A stretch of DNA of 64,000 nucleotides from Sphingomonas sp. HITSZ_GF (GCF_029543155.1 NZ_JARQXA010000002.1:186001-250000), one strand, 5' to 3'. Positions 50,550 to 58,874 are shown, counted from the first letter of the stretch. Translations and numbers: made by a program. The notes: generated from the sequence alone by a model not told the origin.

Positions 50550-50768
50550 TCAGTCCTCGTCTTCATCCTCGTCGTCATCGTCATCCTCGTCGTCGAGCAG
50601 GCCGTCTTCCTCGGCTTCCATCTGCTCCTCGATCGCCTCGACGATCAGATCGAGCTGCTCTTCGCTGGCCGTGAATTCCAGCGTCTCGCCGTCATCGTCC
50701 TCGAGATGGAGCGTATAGTCGCCATCGCCGTCCGGGGTGATCGTGAACTGTGCCAGGGTTCTCGCCAT
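50550..50768 (-). CDS. Small highly acidic protein
   Basis: A 72-residue product with a folded-looking first half (MARTLAQFTITPDGDGDYTL, then EDDDGETLEFTASEEQLD) and a tail of more than fifteen consecutive Asp and Glu residues. The net charge is strongly negative. No family is recognised; acidic tails of this kind can mimic DNA or bind basic proteins. It lies between the convergent polyprenyl synthase gene (three bases between stops) and the divergent hrpB gene (60 bases). Confidence 0.6.
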   Translation of the reverse strand: MARTLAQFTITPDGDGDYTLHLEDDDGETLEFTASEEQLDLIVEAIEEQMEAEEDGLLDDEDDDDDEDEDED

Positions 50769-50828
50769 GTATTCGCTCCTTAGGCTTTGCTTGCGCCAAA
50801 CCCGGCTTCGGGGAATTGGTTGCGCACA

Positions 50829-53533
50829 ATGAGCGACGCCCTGCCGATTCATGCCGTGTTGCCCGATCTGCTCGCCGCGCTGCGGGCGGAGAGCAACGCC
50901 GTGCTGGTGGCGCCGCCGGGCGCGGGCAAGACGACGGCGGTGGCGCCGGCACTGCTCGGCGAGGCCTGGTGCACCGGCGAAGTGCTGCTGCTTTCCCCCC
51001 GCCGGCTCGCGGCGCGCGCGGCGGGCGAACGGATGGCGGCGCTGGCGGGCGAACCGGTCGGCCAGACCTTCGGCTATGCCACGCGGATGGACAGCAAGCG
51101 CTCGGCGGCGACGCGGGTTACGGTGGTCACCGAGGGCATTTTCGTCAATCGCATCCAGGCCGATCCCGAGCTGGCGGGCGTTTCCGCCGTGCTGTTCGAC
51201 GAAGTGCATGAGCGCAGCCTCGACAGCGACTTCGGCCTGGCGCTGGCGCTCGACGCGCAGGCGGCGCTGAGGCCCGACCTGCGGATCGTGGCAATGTCGG
51301 CAACGCTCGACGGCGCGCGCTTCTCGGACCTGATGTCTGGCGCGCCGGTGATCGAAAGCGAGGGGCGGAGCTGGCCGCTCGAGCTGCGCCATCTCGGCCG
51401 CGCCGCCGATGCGCGGATCGAGGATAGCGTGACAGCGGCGATCCGCACCGCGCTGCGCGATGCCGAGGGCGGCGTGCTCGCCTTCCTGCCGGGCGTCGCC
51501 GAGATCGAGCGCACCGCCGAGCGTGTCGGCGAGGTGCCGGGCGCGGTGGTCCACAAGCTGCACGGTTCGCTGGAGCCGCAAGCGCAGCGCGCGGCGATCG
51601 CGCCCGATCCGCAGGGACGGCGCAAGATCGTGCTGGCCACCTCCATCGCCGAAACCTCGCTGACGCTCGAGGGAATCCGCATCGTTGTCGATTCGGGGCT
51701 TGCCCGGCGCCCGCGCTACGACCGTGCCGCCGGCATGACCCGGCTGGTCACCGAGCGGGCGAGCCAGGCGGCGGTCACCCAGCGCGCCGGCCGCGCCGCG
51801 CGCCAGGGGCCGGGGACTGCCTATCGGCTGTGGGAGGAAGCGGCGACCGCCGGGCTCCCGCGCTTCGACCCGCCCGAGATATTGGAAGCCGACCTCTCCG
51901 CGCTGGTGCTCGATTGCGCGCTGTGGGGGGTGAGCAATCCGCGCGACCTCAACTGGCTCGACCCGCCGCCCGAGGCCGCCGTCGTCGAGGCACGCAAGCG
52001 GCTCGGCACGCTGGAGGCGCTGGACGAGGCCGGCCGCCCGACCGCGCATGGCAAGGCGATCGCCGGCCTGCCGCTGCCGCCGCGGCTCGGCCATATGCTG
52101 GTGCGCGCCGCCGAGCGCGGCATGGCCGGCACCGCGGCGCAGATCGCGGTGCTGCTCGGCGAGCGCGGGCTGGGCGGCAATGATGCCGATCTGGATCTGC
52201 GCCTGCGCCGCTGGCGGAACGAGCGCGGGCCGCGCGCCGAGAATGCGCGGCGACTGGCGCAGCGCTGGGCGAAAATTCTCCCTCTCCCCTCCGGGGAGAG
52301 GGCCGGGGAGAGGGGAAGCGCGACGCACTCTCCACCTCTGCCCCGCTCCCCACCCACTCCCCGGGGGGGTGAGGGGGTGGGAGGAGGCGCCGCCGGGGGC
52401 GCGCTCGCCGTCCCCCAGCGGGGCGCACAGCGCCCCGCCGCCCGGGGGCCCCTCGGCCCCCCCCCCCCCCCCCCCCCCCCGGCGGGCCCCGGCGCCCCCC
52501 CCCCCCCCGCGCGACGCACTCTCCACCTCTGCCCCTCTCCCAACCCTCTCCCCGGAGGGGAGAGGGCTTTGAAGAAGTCGCCGCCTGTGTCGCGCTCGCC
52601 TTCCCCGATCGGATCGCAAAGCGCCGCGACGCGAGCGGCGAGACCTGGGCTTCGACGGGAGGGCGCGGGTTCAAGCTCGATCCCACCTCTTCGCTCGCCC
52701 GCGCCGAATGGCTGGCGGTCGCCGAGACGCAGGGCATGGCCGCGGGCGCGCGCATCCTTTCCGCCGCGCCGATCGACCCGGCCGAAGTCGAGGCGCTGTT
52801 CGCCGAGCGGATCGAGACCAAGCGCAGCGTCCGCTTCGATCCCGCCACCGGGCGGATCGAGGCGCTGCGCGAACGCCGGATCGGCGCGATCCGGCTTTCG
52901 AGCGGGCCCGATTCGGCGGCGGAACCCGCCGAGATCGAGAAGGCGCTGCTCGAGGGCGTGCGCGCGCGCGGCCTGGCGCTGCTACCCTGGTCGGGCACCG
53001 CCCAGGCACTGCGCACCCGCGCCGCCTATGCCGGCAATGATTCGCTGTCCGACGAACGGCTGCTGGCCGAGCTCGACGACTGGTTGCCCGGGCTGCTCGC
53101 CGGAAAGCGACGGCTCGATGCGGTCGAGGGGCTGACCAATGCGCTGAACAACCTGCTCGGCTGGGACGGGCAGAAGGCGCTCGACCGGCTGGCCCCCGCC
53201 CGCTTCGAGACGCCCGAGGGATCGAGCTATGCGATCGACTATGCCGCCGAGGGCGGGCCGACCGTCGAGGTGCGGGTGCAGGCGCTGTACGGGCTCGACA
53301 CGCATCCGGTGCTGGGCGACGGCACGCCGCTGGTGCTGAGCCTCACCTCGCCCGCCGGCCGGCCGATCCAGACGACGCGCGACCTGCCGGGCTTCTGGAA
53401 GGGCAGCTGGGCCGCAGTCGCCAAGGAAATGCGCGGCCGCTATCCGCGCCATCCCTGGCCCGAGGACCCCGCATCGGCCTCCGCGACGCTTCGGACGAAA
53501 AAGGCTGATGCAAGGGCCGCGGGACCGCGTTAA
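50829..53533 (+). pseudogene. hrpB: ATP-dependent helicase HrpB, interrupted by a repeat and C tracts
   Basis: The first 480 residues are a clear HrpB DEAH helicase: APPGAGKTTAVAPAL (motif I), LFDEVHERSLDSDF (motif II), MSATLDGARF (III), LATSIAETSLTLEG and QRAGRAARQGPGTAYRLW. The C-terminal part (VALAFPDRIAKRRDASG to KGSWAAVAKEMRGRYPRHPW) is also intact, but in a reading frame shifted by two. Between them, 52275-52570 is a palindromic repeat with C runs of 24 and 14. One added base would restore one frame, so the gene may be whole in life or truly broken. Read literally, the first frame continues to 53135 with a false C-terminus. Confidence 0.75.
52275..52570. repeat. Palindromic repeat inserted in hrpB, with poly-C runs
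   Basis: CCCTCTCCCCTCCGGGGAGA at the left end faces CCCTCTCCCCGGAGGGGAGA at the right. A direct repeat GCGCGACGCACTCTCCACCT continues for 27 bases at 52318-52344 and again at 52509-52535. Between lie G- and C-only stretches with 24 C at 52457-52480 and 14 C at 52495-52508. Confidence 0.8.
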
Positions 53534-53544
53534 AGCGACTCACC

Positions 53545-53829
53545 ATGACCAAGACCGCCCGCATCTACCAGAAGCCCAAGAACGCCATGCAGTCGGGCCG
53601 CGCACGCACGACGAGCTGGATCCTCGAGTTCGAGCCCGCACGCCAGCAGCAGGCCGATCCGCTGACCGGCTGGGCCGGCGGCGACGCGACTGCCACGCAA
53701 CTGCGGATGAGCTTCCCGACGCTGGAGGCCGCCACCGGCTATGCCGAGCGCGAGGGCCTGGCCTTCCATGTGGTCGCGGCGCCCGAGCGCAAGCTCAAGC
53801 TCCAGGCCTATGCGGATAACTTCCGCTGA
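53545..53829 (+). CDS. NDUFS4-like subunit of respiratory complex I
   Basis: The 94-residue protein matches the ETC complex I conserved region: ARIYQKPKNAMQSGRARTTS, WILEFEPA, MSFPTLEAATGYAEREGL and PERKLKLQAYADNF. NDUFS4-type subunits stabilise the NADH-oxidising arm of complex I in alphaproteobacteria and mitochondria. The nuo operon is not in the window, so it is an orphan gene, as is common. It starts 11 bases after the hrpB stop. Confidence 0.9.
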   Translation: MTKTARIYQKPKNAMQSGRARTTSWILEFEPARQQQADPLTGWAGGDATATQLRMSFPTLEAATGYAEREGLAFHVVAAPERKLKLQAYADNFR

Positions 53830-53857
53830 ACGAACGATAGCGTCACCGTAGTTTGAG

Positions 53858-53963
53858 CGTCACCCCGGCCTTGTGCCGGGGTCCACGGTGCCGCATCGAT
53901 TGGCATCGAACCTCTTGTTCATAGCTCGCCTCGCGGTGGCCCCCGGCACAAGGCCGGGGTGAC
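53858..53963. repeat. Palindromic repeat pair, CACCCCGG type
   Basis: CGTCACCCCGGCCTTGTGCC faces GGCACAAGGCCGGGGTGACG, separated by about 45 bases. It is the closest relative of the pair at 588-695, and lies between convergent genes. Confidence 0.8.
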
Positions 53964-53972
53964 GGCTTTGGC

Positions 53973-54503
53973 TCAGTCCGTCAGCAGCGCTCCCGACAAA
54001 AGCAGCAGGATTTTCGCGTCGATCCCCAGCCCTTCGGCGCGCTTGGCGGCGACGAACGCGGCGAGGTCGCTGCGCGGCACGCGGTGGACGACGATGTCCT
54101 CGTCCTCCAGCCCGCCGCCTTCGCCCACCCTGGTGAGGCCGGTCGCCCGCACCAGCGTGAAGCTCTCCGTCACCAGCCCCGGCGAGGCGAAGTAATCGCC
54201 CAGATTCTCCACCGCCCCGCAGTCATAGCCCGTCTCCTCGATCAGCTCGCGGCGCGCAGTCTCCAGCGGCGAATCGCCTTCGCGCCCCGCCTCGTCGCCG
54301 ATCAGCCCGGCGGGCAGCTCTAGGCAGCGCTTGCCCAGCGGCACGCGGTACTGATCGACCAGCAGGACATGATCCTCATCGTCAATCGCAATGATCGCGG
54401 CGGCGCGGATGCCGCGGGCACGCGAGACATATTCCCATTTGCCCCGGCGCCTGGCGGTGATCCACTTGCCCTGCCAGGTGATTTCCTCGATCTCGTCGCT
54501 CAC
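53973..54503 (-). CDS. Nudix hydrolase (ADP-ribose pyrophosphatase-like)
   Basis: The 176-residue enzyme has the Nudix box in GDSPLETARRELIEETGYDC, preceded by LELPAGLIGDEAGRE, and QYRVPLGKRCLELPAG, which resembles ADP-ribose pyrophosphatases. The substrate is a nucleoside diphosphate linked to another group; ADP-ribose is the best guess. The start is GTG at 54503, overlapping the TGA of the upstream TPM gene. It is the last gene of the lemA unit. Confidence 0.85.
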   Translation of the reverse strand: MSDEIEEITWQGKWITARRRGKWEYVSRARGIRAAAIIAIDDEDHVLLVDQYRVPLGKRCLELPAGLIGDEAGREGDSPLETARRELIEETGYDCGAVENLGDYFASPGLVTESFTLVRATGLTRVGEGGGLEDEDIVVHRVPRSDLAAFVAAKRAEGLGIDAKILLLLSGALLTD

Positions 54504-55171
54504 AATTCGATCAGCCGGTCGGGAAGCTCGTTCACATCGTCCTCGCTGCGGGGGAAATGCTCGGCCAGCACCAGGCCGATCTGGCGCACCGCCTCGGCCA
54601 TGCCGTCTCCGGCATGCTTGTCCTTCACGCCCTTGATCAGCGCCGCCATCGCCGCGCCCCACACGTCCGCGGTCACCCTGGAGTGGATCGCCTCGTCGGC
54701 GATGATCTCGGCGCGGTGCTCGGCCAGGCTCAGATAGACCAGCACGCCGGTCGAGCCGCGGGTGCGCTTCTCGGCGGCGGCACGAAACAGCGCCAGCGCC
54801 CGGCGATGCACCCGGCGCGTCTTGGTCGCGCCGGGGGTGAGCAGCAGCCGCAGCGCATCGAGCGCCAGCACCACCCGCACCACCAGGAAGGTCGCCGCCA
54901 TCAGCACCAGCGCGATCGTGAGATACCAGCGCGCCGGCACCACCTGCGCCCAATTGTCGACGAAGCGGGTGTGGAGCCACTCGGCCGGCCAGGGCTGCCA
55001 GGCGAGCAGCGCCAGGACGAGCAGCATCGCCAGCACCGCCCAGTGCAGCGCCACGTCGTGATAGGGATCCGAGCGCCCCGCGACGACGGTGACGATCTCG
55101 CCATTGGTGGTGAGCTCCGCCGCGGTGACGGCATCGGTGACGGCCTGGCGGTCCTGATCGGTCAATTGCAT
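54500..55171 (-). CDS. TPM-domain membrane protein (third copy)
   Basis: A 223-residue protein with an N-terminal piece LTDQDRQAVTDAVTAAELTT, two membrane segments (about 45-60 and 82-105), then the TPM phosphatase-like domain with GSTGVLVYLSLAEHRAEIIA and DEAIHSRVTADVWGAAMAAL. It is the most diverged of the three TPM proteins here. The next gene's GTG overlaps its stop; its own start lies two bases after the preceding stop. The role is unknown; YgcG-type TPM proteins occur with LemA. Confidence 0.75.
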   Translation of the reverse strand: MQLTDQDRQAVTDAVTAAELTTNGEIVTVVAGRSDPYHDVALHWAVLAMLLVLALLAWQPWPAEWLHTRFVDNWAQVVPARWYLTIALVLMAATFLVVRVVLALDALRLLLTPGATKTRRVHRRALALFRAAAEKRTRGSTGVLVYLSLAEHRAEIIADEAIHSRVTADVWGAAMAALIKGVKDKHAGDGMAEAVRQIGLVLAEHFPRSEDDVNELPDRLIEL

Positions 55172-55172
55172 C

Positions 55173-56033
55173 TCACCAGCTCCCCGAGGCGCCGCCGCCC
55201 CCGAACGATCCACCGCCGCCGGAGAAGCCGCCGCCTCCACCGCCGCCGCCCCAGCCGCCACCGCCTCCGCCGCCCCAGCTGCTGCCGCCGCCCCGGCCGG
55301 CCTCGCGGCCGATCTCGTTGGCGATCGACCAGAGGATGATCGGCAGCGCGCCGCTGTCGTCGCCGCGATAGCGCCGGTCCCAGGGGCCACGCCGCTTGCG
55401 CCGGCCGAGCCCGAGCATCGGCAGGATCACGAACAAGAAGATGATGCCCCAGAAGATCAAGCCGATCGGGAAGCCGCCACTGCTGTGGCTCTTCTGGCGC
55501 TTCTGGGTGACCTTGGCCTGCTGCTCCTGCGCGCGCTGCTCGGCAGCCTCCAGGGGCAGCTTCATCTGCTCGGCGATCGCCTTGGCGCCTGCCATGATGC
55601 CGCCGGGCATGTCGCCCGCCTTGAATTTGGGAATGATCGTCTCGTTGATGATCTGGCTGGACATGCCGTCGGTCATGATCGGCTCGAGGCCGTAGCCCAC
55701 TTCGATGCGGACCTTGCGCTCGTTGGGCGCGACGATCAGCAGGATGCCGTTCTTGGCGTCCTTCTGGCCGATCCCCCAGCTGCGCCCGAGCTGATAGCCG
55801 TAGTCGGCAATGTCATAGCCCTGCAGATCGGGAATGGTGACGACGACGAACTGGCGCGTCGAGGCCTGCTCGACCTGCTCCGAAAGCTGGGTGAGCTCGG
55901 CGACCTGGGGCACCGAGAGCAGATGCGCCTCGTCGACCACCCGGCCGGTGAGCTTGGGAAAATTGGGCTGCGCCTGGGCCGAGAGCGGCACCAGGACGAG
56001 CAGCAACGCGAGCAGGCTACGCAACAGGGTCAT
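55173..56033 (-). CDS. YgcG-like TPM-domain protein with Gly-rich tail
   Basis: The 286-residue protein has a signal peptide (LLALLLVLVPLSAQAQ), a TPM domain (LTGRVVDEAHLLSVPQ, FVVVTIPDLQGYDIADYGYQ, GIGQKDAKNGILLIVAPNER, RIEVGYGLE), one membrane segment (about 205-225) and a C-terminus made of repeated Gly-Trp, Gly-Phe and Gly-Ser units. This is the standard YgcG layout. TPM domains can dephosphorylate substrates in plant chloroplasts; bacterial roles are not clear. Its ATG overlaps the stop of the preceding TPM gene. Confidence 0.88.
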   Translation of the reverse strand: MTLLRSLLALLLVLVPLSAQAQPNFPKLTGRVVDEAHLLSVPQVAELTQLSEQVEQASTRQFVVVTIPDLQGYDIADYGYQLGRSWGIGQKDAKNGILLIVAPNERKVRIEVGYGLEPIMTDGMSSQIINETIIPKFKAGDMPGGIMAGAKAIAEQMKLPLEAAEQRAQEQQAKVTQKRQKSHSSGGFPIGLIFWGIIFLFVILPMLGLGRRKRRGPWDRRYRGDDSGALPIILWSIANEIGREAGRGGGSSWGGGGGGGWGGGGGGGGFSGGGGSFGGGGASGSW

Positions 56034-56611
56034 TGAGTGATCTCGCGAATGATGGCTTCGCTGCCGGCGGCGATGCCGCCGGGCATGTCGCCGGCCTTGA
56101 AGCGCGGCAGGATATCCGTGTCGATGACTGCCTTGGCCTCCGCATCGGTCAGCGCCTTTTCGAGGCCATAGCCGACTTCGATGCGGACCTTGCGCTCGTT
56201 CGGCGCGACGATCAGCAGCACGCCGTCGTTGAAGCATTTGCGGCCGATGCCCCAGGTGCGGCCGAGGTTGAGGCCATAGTCCTCGATGACATGGCCGCCC
56301 AGGCTCTGCACGGTCACCACCACGAACTGGTGCTTCGAGCGCTTCTCGGCATCTACCAGCCGGTTCGAGAGCGCGCGCCGCTGGCTGACCGTCAGGAGGT
56401 TCGCGCCATCGACCACGCGCCCGGTGAGCGCCGGGAAATCATAGCCCGAGGGCGCGGCCCCGGGCGCCTGCGCCGCGGCCAGATCGGCATCGGCCACGGG
56501 CTCCGCCGTCGCCGCCGGAGGCGTGCATCCGGCGGAGGCGGGCTGCGCGGCTTGCGTCGCGGGCTTGCACGCCGCGAGCGCCCCGCAGAGAAGGAGCGCT
56601 CTCAGGATCAG
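56030..56611 (-). CDS. TPM-domain lipoprotein, probable CTG start
   Basis: The TPM domain is plain (FPALTGRVVDGANLLTVSQR, FVVVTVQSLGGHVIEDYGLN, GVLLIVAPNERKVRIEVGYG). The first normal start codon is GTG at 56497, but the same frame continues upstream as LILRALLLCGALAACKP, a perfect lipoprotein signal with lipobox ALAAC, back to a CTG at 56611 that overlaps the lemA stop as CTGA. I take CTG as the start, giving 193 residues, because its two neighbours also overlap in this way and the protein would otherwise lack export. It shares the GYGLE block with the next TPM gene. Confidence 0.75.
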   Translation of the reverse strand: MILRALLLCGALAACKPATQAAQPASAGCTPPAATAEPVADADLAAAQAPGAAPSGYDFPALTGRVVDGANLLTVSQRRALSNRLVDAEKRSKHQFVVVTVQSLGGHVIEDYGLNLGRTWGIGRKCFNDGVLLIVAPNERKVRIEVGYGLEKALTDAEAKAVIDTDILPRFKAGDMPGGIAAGSEAIIREITQ

Positions 56612-57201
56612 TTGCTGTTCCCGAAGCTGACGTCGGGCATCTTCTCCGCACCGGCCTGGGCCTGGAACGGCACCATCGGCTTGGCGCCGTAGAAGATCTT
56701 GGCGCCGATCGCGTCGGGGAAGGTGCGGATGCGGGTGTTATAGGCCTGGACCGCGGTGTTGTAGTCGCGCACCGCGATGGTGATGCGGTTGTTGCTGCCT
56801 TCGACCTGATCCATCAGCGTCTTGAAGGTCGCCTGGCTCTGGAGCTGCGGATAGGCCTCGACGCTGGCGAGCAGCCGCCCGATCGAGCCACTGAACTGGT
56901 TCTGCGCCGCCTGGAAGGCCGCAACCTTGTTCGGATCGGTGAGGTCGTCGGCCTTGATCTGCACCGAGGTGGCCTTGGCGCGCGCCTCGACCACGTCGGT
57001 CAGGATCTTGCCTTCCGATGCGGCGGCGCCCTTCACCGTGTTGACCAGCGCGGGGATCGTGTCCGCACGGCGCTGGTACGCGGCCTGGACATCGGCCCAT
57101 TTCGCCTTCGCATTCTCTTCCGCGGTGGGCACGCTGTTGAGCCCGCAGCCGGCGAGCAGCGCGGCGGCGGCAAGGGCGAGAACGGCACGAAACTTCATCA
57201 C
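56608..57201 (-). CDS. lemA: LemA-family lipoprotein
   Basis: The 197-residue protein has a lipobox (ALLAGCGLNS) and the LemA helical repeats: WADVQAAYQRRADTIPALVN, TVKGAAASEGKILTDVVEAR, GRLLASVEAYPQLQS and NNRITIAVRDYNTAVQAYNT. LemA proteins form long three-helix bundles at the cell envelope; their role is poorly known. A GTG at 57201 lies nine bases after GGAGG; the ATG at 57198 is an alternative. It heads a five-gene unit with three TPM proteins and a Nudix hydrolase. Confidence 0.92.
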   Translation of the reverse strand: MMKFRAVLALAAAALLAGCGLNSVPTAEENAKAKWADVQAAYQRRADTIPALVNTVKGAAASEGKILTDVVEARAKATSVQIKADDLTDPNKVAAFQAAQNQFSGSIGRLLASVEAYPQLQSQATFKTLMDQVEGSNNRITIAVRDYNTAVQAYNTRIRTFPDAIGAKIFYGAKPMVPFQAQAGAEKMPDVSFGNSN

Positions 57202-57357
57202 TATATGATCCTCCGGATCTGGTTCGTGGGTGTCTTATACAGTGGCAACACCCGGCTCCGAAAGCGAAATCGGACAGGGCGGATTTGCGCGAAGCCGTGA
57301 GAAGTGCATCATGGGCGCGCTGCCGCGCCCTGGCGGCAGCAGGTGGGAGACCAGGGG

Positions 57358-57786
57358 ATGTTCAAGGAATTCAAGGCGTTCATCTCGCGCGGCAACGTGC
57401 TCGACCTCGCCGTTGCGGTTATCATCGGCGCGGCGTTCAGCAAGATCGTCAGCTCGCTGACCGACGACCTGCTGATGCCGCTGATCGGCAAGATCTTCGG
57501 CGGGCTCGATTTCTCGAGCTACTTCATCGCGCTGGGCCCGGTGCCCGCCGCGCTGGCCGGATCGACCGACTATGCCGCGCTGAAGAAGGCGGGCGTGCCG
57601 CTGTTCGGCTATGGCGCCTTCATCACCGCCGCGGTCAATTTCCTGATCGTCGCCTTCATCATCTTCCTGCTGGTGCGCGCCGTGAACCGCGTGATGCCGA
57701 AGCCGGAGGAAGCCACAGCCGCCGAGCCGGCGGACATCACGCTGCTGCGCGAGATCCGCGACGAGCTGAAGAAGAAGGCGGGCTGA
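57358..57786 (+). CDS. mscL: Large-conductance mechanosensitive channel
   Basis: The 142-residue channel has [20 protein letters not shown] at the N-terminus, the pore helix [20 protein letters not shown], a periplasmic loop, a second membrane helix [18 protein letters not shown], and the C-terminal helix [16 protein letters not shown]. It opens under membrane tension to release solutes in osmotic shock. The ATG at 57358 gives the exact family start; an earlier ATG at 57304 adds a non-conserved leader. Confidence 0.95.
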   Translation: MFKEFKAFISRGNVLDLAVAVIIGAAFSKIVSSLTDDLLMPLIGKIFGGLDFSSYFIALGPVPAALAGSTDYAALKKAGVPLFGYGAFITAAVNFLIVAFIIFLLVRAVNRVMPKPEEATAAEPADITLLREIRDELKKKAG

Positions 57787-57789
57787 GCC

Positions 57790-57838
57790 CAAAGTGAAGG
57801 GAGTCGCGGCAAATCGTTTCACTTTGCCCGCGGCTCCC
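57790..57838 (+). other. Crossing stems after mscL (possible pseudoknot)
   Basis: CAAAGTGAA (57790-57798) pairs with TTCACTTTG (57818-57826), 9 bp perfect. GGGAGTCGCGG (57799-57809) pairs with CCGCGGCTCCC (57828-57838), 11 bp with one G-U. The order is a-b-a'-b', so both can form together only as a pseudoknot, or they compete. There is no U tract. Confidence 0.5.
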
Positions 57839-57839
57839 C

Positions 57840-57915
57840 TTGCCGGCTGAAAAGGCGGCAAGAGACCGGCGGACGTCATCAGACGACGCAACCAGACGAA
57901 ATCCTACATTACAAG
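57840..57915 (-). repeat. 80-base 3'-end repeat, copy C (diverged)
   Basis: On the minus strand it reads CTTGTAATGTAGGATTTCG and later CCGCCTTTTCAG. The first block matches copies A and B at 18 of 19 bases; the second half has drifted. It begins 16 bases after the stop of the Rrf2 gene, in the same sense. Confidence 0.55.
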
Positions 57916-57930
57916 CGATTTGCGACAGCC

Positions 57931-58362
57931 TCAGGCTGCGGCGAGATCTTCCGCAGTGGCATCGGCGAGGCTGGTGCCGTCGAGGATGCGCGCCGTCTCG
58001 TCGCGCACGCGCGCCATGGCGTGGCGGATCGCGCAGCTCGCCTCGTCCTTGCAATCGTTGCACGGGCGATAGGCGGTGCGGCTGACACACGGGACCAGCG
58101 CCAGCGGCCCCTCGATCACCCGGATGATCTCGCCGAGCGAAATCAGATGCTTGGCCCGTGCCAGGCGATAGCCGCCGGCCTTGCCACGGGTGGAGCTGAG
58201 GAACCCGGCTTCGCGCAGATCGGCCAGGATCAGCTCGAGGAACTTGCGCGGCACATTGGCTTCGGCGGCGATGCGGTTCATCGGCGTCGGCGCACCCGCC
58301 ACGGGCTGGCCGGCAAGGAAGAGCATCGCGCGAAGGGCGTAACGGGAACGCTGGGTCAACAT
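57931..58362 (-). CDS. Rrf2-family transcriptional regulator with Cys cluster
   Basis: The 143-residue protein has the Rrf2 winged helix (MLTQRSRYALRAMLFLAGQP, AAEANVPRKFLELILADLRE, GFLSSTRGKAGGYRLA) and a Cys group, PCVSRTAYRPCNDCKDEASC. Four Cys suggest an iron-sulfur cluster or redox switch as in IscR and RirA, but the spacing is not that of IscR. It may respond to iron or oxidants. No isc or suf genes are near. It is divergent from ssrA. Confidence 0.85.
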   Translation of the reverse strand: MLTQRSRYALRAMLFLAGQPVAGAPTPMNRIAAEANVPRKFLELILADLREAGFLSSTRGKAGGYRLARAKHLISLGEIIRVIEGPLALVPCVSRTAYRPCNDCKDEASCAIRHAMARVRDETARILDGTSLADATAEDLAAA

Positions 58363-58462
58363 CGGTTCGAAACGTCCATGCCAATTGTTTGCGGCACTGT
58401 GAAGGCCTTAGGACGTGCTGCCTGACCTTTTCATTAATGAATCGCGCCCCTATATGGGAGTT

Positions 58463-58812
58463 GCCGGCTTCGGCCGGCTATGGGGATAAACGACGGCGTG
58501 CAATAGGCGCAGCGGACCCGGGGGCGGTACCCGGCGGCTCCACCACCAGCTACCTGGCAGTTATCTGGCAAGGCAGTTGATGACGGGGCCGAACTAGGAT
58601 CGACGTGTGTTGAAAAGCGCTGACCATCTCTCAGCTTGGGCCACTGTGACGGTCTGAAACACAAGTGCCAACGATAACGAAGCACTCGCTATTGCGGCCT
58701 AACCCTACGGCTTAACGGCCCAAGGTTAGACTAAAATGCGCGGTTGGACCCCACCGGGCAACAGAAGGGGATTCCAGCGGTACGGGGAGCACCGGGCAAC
58801 AGAAGCTCCCCA
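58463..58812 (+). ncRNA. ssrA: Two-piece (circularly permuted) tmRNA
   Basis: The acceptor piece comes first and ends GGCGGCTCCACCA at 58545. The coding piece starts at G58585 with GGGGCCGAACTAGGATCGAC. GGGGCCG pairs with CGGCTCC, remaking the acceptor stem. The tag reads GCC AAC GAT AAC GAA and on to TAA at 58700-58702, giving ANDNEALAIAA with the resume alanine. This permuted order is typical of alphaproteobacteria. The DNA between 58546 and 58584 is the spacer cut out during maturation. Both outer ends are approximate. tmRNA rescues stalled ribosomes with SmpB. Confidence 0.93.
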
Positions 58813-58820
58813 CTTGCACA

Positions 58821-58853
58821 TCGAGGGGCGCAGCCATCCGGCCGCGCCCCTCG
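58821..58853. terminator. Strong hairpin after ssrA
   Basis: TCGAGGGGCGC pairs with GCGCCCCTCG around a loop CAGCCATCCGGCC, just after the tmRNA end and before the convergent alcohol dehydrogenase gene. The following TGTCACTTC has few U, so termination could depend on stem strength. Confidence 0.65.
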
Positions 58854-58874
58854 TGTCACTTCAGGCGTACCCGA

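Noticed and set aside
52261..52572. Separate Pro-rich protein inside hrpB
   Set aside because: The reading frames here are open only because of C and G runs and palindromes; no domain or ribosome binding site is seen.
58752..58805. Direct repeats as a CRISPR array
   Set aside because: There are only two 16-base copies 38 bases apart, inside the tmRNA coding piece and each within a different stem.
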